From positions 17,937 to 81,936 of the forward strand of contig JAURFB010000001.1 of the NCBI GenBank assembly GCA_030827165.1: 64,000 bases of DNA. The letters are read 5' to 3'. Made by a program: the position numbers and the translations under genes. Positions 62,379 through 64,000 of the stretch are shown here, piece by piece. Position 1 is the first letter of the stretch, and every line of letters begins with the position of its first letter. The notes beneath the pieces are model-generated. The model was given only the letters and a program-made list of their open reading frames with translations. It made no database searches and was not told the DNA's origin. Source of the DNA: Marivivens sp. Lineage in GTDB: Bacteria; Pseudomonadota; Alphaproteobacteria; Rhodobacterales; Rhodobacteraceae.

Positions 62379-62965
62379 AGCGCGCGAAGGTCGGTGATCA
62401 GGCGGTCAAGGTCGCCGCGTCGCTGGTCGAGCATCGCGCCGATCTCGGTTCGCTCCGACAAGAGCATATCGATCCCTTCAATGATGATATTGAAGAAGAG
62501 CGCCTTGCCCGAGGCATCAGACACATGAAAATCGACGCGGAACGGCGCCTGACCGCGCAGGTTGGCCATCGTTTCCACCTGAACGCCGCGGGGGATCGCC
62601 GACTCTCCCTCAACATCGATACGGCCGCCAATAAACTCGCGGAAGCGGCGGCCGTATTTGGCCGAGATATAGGTGCGGAACGCAGCTGTGAATGCCTTGA
62701 TCTGCGCCGCAGAGGCGCTGCGGGCATCGGCGCCAAGCGCATAGCGGGCCATGATCGGCACATCGGCATAGCGATCGAAGATGCCTTCGAAATCCTTGAT
62801 CATCTCGGCTTCGGATTTGCCGCTGGCGATCACCGTGTTGATGTCGGCCACCAGAAGATCGACGAGGCGGCGCGCGTCCGCACCGCTCACGGCCCAAGCC
62901 ATGCCCGGAAAGCTGGCGGCGGCGGTCAAGATCAGAAACGATCTGCGGCGGATCGCGGCGGTCAT
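62375..62965 (-). CDS. mlaC: Phospholipid-binding protein MlaC (Ttg2D/tolerance family)
   Basis: A 196-residue periplasmic protein. The N-terminus AIRRRSFLILTAAASFPG carries a twin-arginine pattern (RRSFL) before a hydrophobic stretch. The MlaC core includes DFEGIFDRYADVPIMARYALG, FRTYISAKYGRRFREFIG and DFHVSDASGKALFFNIIIEG. It shuttles phospholipid between the outer-membrane MlaA complex and an inner-membrane ABC transporter. It lies directly downstream of mlaA, without the mlaFEDB genes in view. Confidence 0.9.
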   Translation of the reverse strand: MTAAIRRRSFLILTAAASFPGMAWAVSGADARRLVDLLVADINTVIASGKSEAEMIKDFEGIFDRYADVPIMARYALGADARSASAAQIKAFTAAFRTYISAKYGRRFREFIGGRIDVEGESAIPRGVQVETMANLRGQAPFRVDFHVSDASGKALFFNIIIEGIDMLLSERTEIGAMLDQRRGDLDRLITDLRAL

Positions 62966-63736
62966 CTAGAAGTCCTCGTAGGGGTCGATAAAGTCGGCAT
63001 AGGGATCAGCGTAGGGATCAACTCCGCCCTCCATATAGGCGCTGTCAACCGGCACTCCAAGATCGAAGCGGCGGCTTTGCAGATACAGAAGGCGCGCCTG
63101 CGCATAGGGATCGGCGCTTTCATAAAGCAGCGAGTCCACTGTCGCGCCAAAGCGCCCGCGGCTGATAACCTTCTTGCCGACAAAGGCGTAGGGCTGAAAC
63201 TCCTGCGCTTCGGGCGGGACAAGGAACTGCAAGGGATCGAAGGCGAAATCGACGATGAGGCCGAAAGTATCACGCTCGGTCGAGGGGCCAAGGAACGGCA
63301 GAACGACATAAGCACCTTCCGGAACACCCCAGACGGCAAGCGTCTGGCCAAAATCCGTGGACTTTTCATAGAGGCCGGCCTCGTCCGCAGGATCGAAAAG
63401 ACCGCCAACCCCGATCGTCGTGTTCACGACAAAGCGGAACGTATTGGAAATCGCGCTCTCCAGATCGCCCTGCAAGAGCCCGTTCACCACCATGCCTGGC
63501 AGGGCAAGGTTATCCGCAAAATCAACCACACGGTCGGTCAGAACGTCGGGCAGCGCTTCGGTCACTTCAGAGGCGGGCCGCAAGAGGGCCTTGTCGAGGC
63601 CGGTGTTGAAATCGTGAACCTGTCGGTTCGCCTGCTCGTATGGATCATTGATCAGTTTGCCATCCGGCGCGGCGGCGCACCCGGCCAGCGCGGCTGCCAG
63701 AAACAGGAGAGGGAGAACTGGGCTTTTCTTTTTCAT
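62966..63736 (-). CDS. mlaA: Outer-membrane lipoprotein MlaA (VacJ)
   Basis: A 256-residue lipoprotein with lipobox LAGC (Cys20) after a basic-hydrophobic signal. The MlaA core shows NDPYEQANRQVHDFNTGLDK, NTTIGVGGLFDPA and FGQTLAVWGVPEGAYVVLPF. It removes phospholipid from the outer leaflet of the outer membrane. The tail has tandem DPYADPYADFIDPYEDF-type acidic repeats. I chose the ATG at 63736. The frame extends to a TTG at 63748. mlaC begins directly after its stop. Confidence 0.93.
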   Translation of the reverse strand: MKKKSPVLPLLFLAAALAGCAAAPDGKLINDPYEQANRQVHDFNTGLDKALLRPASEVTEALPDVLTDRVVDFADNLALPGMVVNGLLQGDLESAISNTFRFVVNTTIGVGGLFDPADEAGLYEKSTDFGQTLAVWGVPEGAYVVLPFLGPSTERDTFGLIVDFAFDPLQFLVPPEAQEFQPYAFVGKKVISRGRFGATVDSLLYESADPYAQARLLYLQSRRFDLGVPVDSAYMEGGVDPYADPYADFIDPYEDF

Positions 63737-63975
63737 CGTTTTTGCCAATCACTGCTCAGTTGGCACCTTTACCGGTCACATAGCCCCTTGGCCGGCAAAA
63801 GTCACAAGGTAACACAAGAGGATTTCCCCAGCCTGGCGCACCGGATACATCCCGCGCCTCAAGAGTTGCACGCTACAAGGATCACCACAACGGCGGACTG
63901 CTCAAGATTTGCGACAAGACGGTTCCATCGCCCGTGCCGCCGGACTAGCTTTGGGAAAATCAATGGAGACCCGAG

Positions 63976-64000
63976 ATGACCGGACGTATCGAATCGCGCC
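63976..64000 (+). CDS. Start of a gene cut by the window edge, possibly RidA family
   Basis: An ATG at 63976, preceded by GGAGACCCGAG, opens MTGRIESR to the end of the window. That N-terminus resembles RidA-family (enamine deaminase) proteins, which in Rhodobacterales often begin M(A/T)GRIE(A/S)RL. Only eight residues are visible, so the identification is tentative. The 239 bp between mlaA and this start show no other gene. Confidence 0.4.

Overview
The window is a GC-rich (roughly 63-65 % by eye), densely coded chromosomal segment of an alphaproteobacterium. It is almost certainly from the Rhodobacterales (Roseobacter/Paracoccaceae group). The gene orders rpoZ-rsh-pdxJ-acpS-lepB-rnc-era-recO and def-def-fmt, the aerobic-type cobalamin genes (cobI, cobJ, cobL, cobM, cobH, cobN, cobW, cobO), CtrA-type regulatory DNA and the alphaproteobacterial Rsh enzyme all point that way. 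I see no insertion sequence, prophage, CRISPR array, tRNA or rRNA.

Layout. 1-11.5 kb: tail of an acyl-CoA dehydrogenase, an MFS transporter, then a long minus-strand housekeeping block (recO, DUF1491, era; an intruding plus-strand nuclease gene; rnc, a DUF805/signal-peptidase-like fusion, lepB, acpS, pdxJ, DUF2062, rsh, rpoZ). 11.5-19.4 kb: folK, a NYN-domain protein, a PhyH dioxygenase, ispH, a methyltransferase, rnhA, fmt, two def paralogues, a PatB-type C-S lyase and a hypothetical. 19.4-42 kb: a large cobalamin/cobalt locus. Its minus arm is DUF6732-like, cbiX, cobH, cobL, cobI, cbiG-cobJ and cobM. Its plus arm is DUF1636, cobC and cbiB, then, after a lytic transglycosylase and smc, a cobalamin riboswitch with cbtB-cbtA, a second DUF1636 gene, cobW, a GNAT, cobN, a GNAT and cobO. 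42-53 kb: a TPP enzyme, a VOC protein, a hotdog dehydratase, a divergent FAD oxidoreductase/mnmD pair, two EamA transporters, slt, dapA, a YcaQ-type protein, a 2TM ion channel and smpB. 53.9-64 kb: tandem sulfotransferases, sseA, an aromatic aminotransferase, glnK-amtB, a class A PBP, a secreted Cys-rich protein, mlaC, mlaA and the first codons of a possible RidA gene.

How the genes work together. The cobalamin locus covers the corrin methyltransferases, CobH, cobalt insertion (both a CbiX-type and a CobN-type chelatase), adenosylation (CobO), the aminopropanol arm (CobC, CbiB), a riboswitch-controlled cobalt importer (CbtAB) and metal-handling proteins (CobW, two DUF1636). CobS, CobT, CobK, CobB, CobQ and the lower-ligand genes must lie elsewhere.

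Most notable observations: (i) a signal-peptidase paralogue fused to a DUF805 membrane domain that has lost both catalytic Ser and Lys, next to the intact lepB; (ii) a degenerate stand-alone receiver protein whose promoter region carries a perfect TTAA-N7-TTAA CtrA box and two DnaA-box-like sites within 66 bp; (iii) a deformylase paralogue lacking the metal Cys and catalytic Glu; (iv) tandem sulfotransferases of which the first ends at an in-frame TAG where the second has TGG; (v) a dispersed repeat family at gene ends, one copy of which is translated as the tail of CbiG-CobJ.
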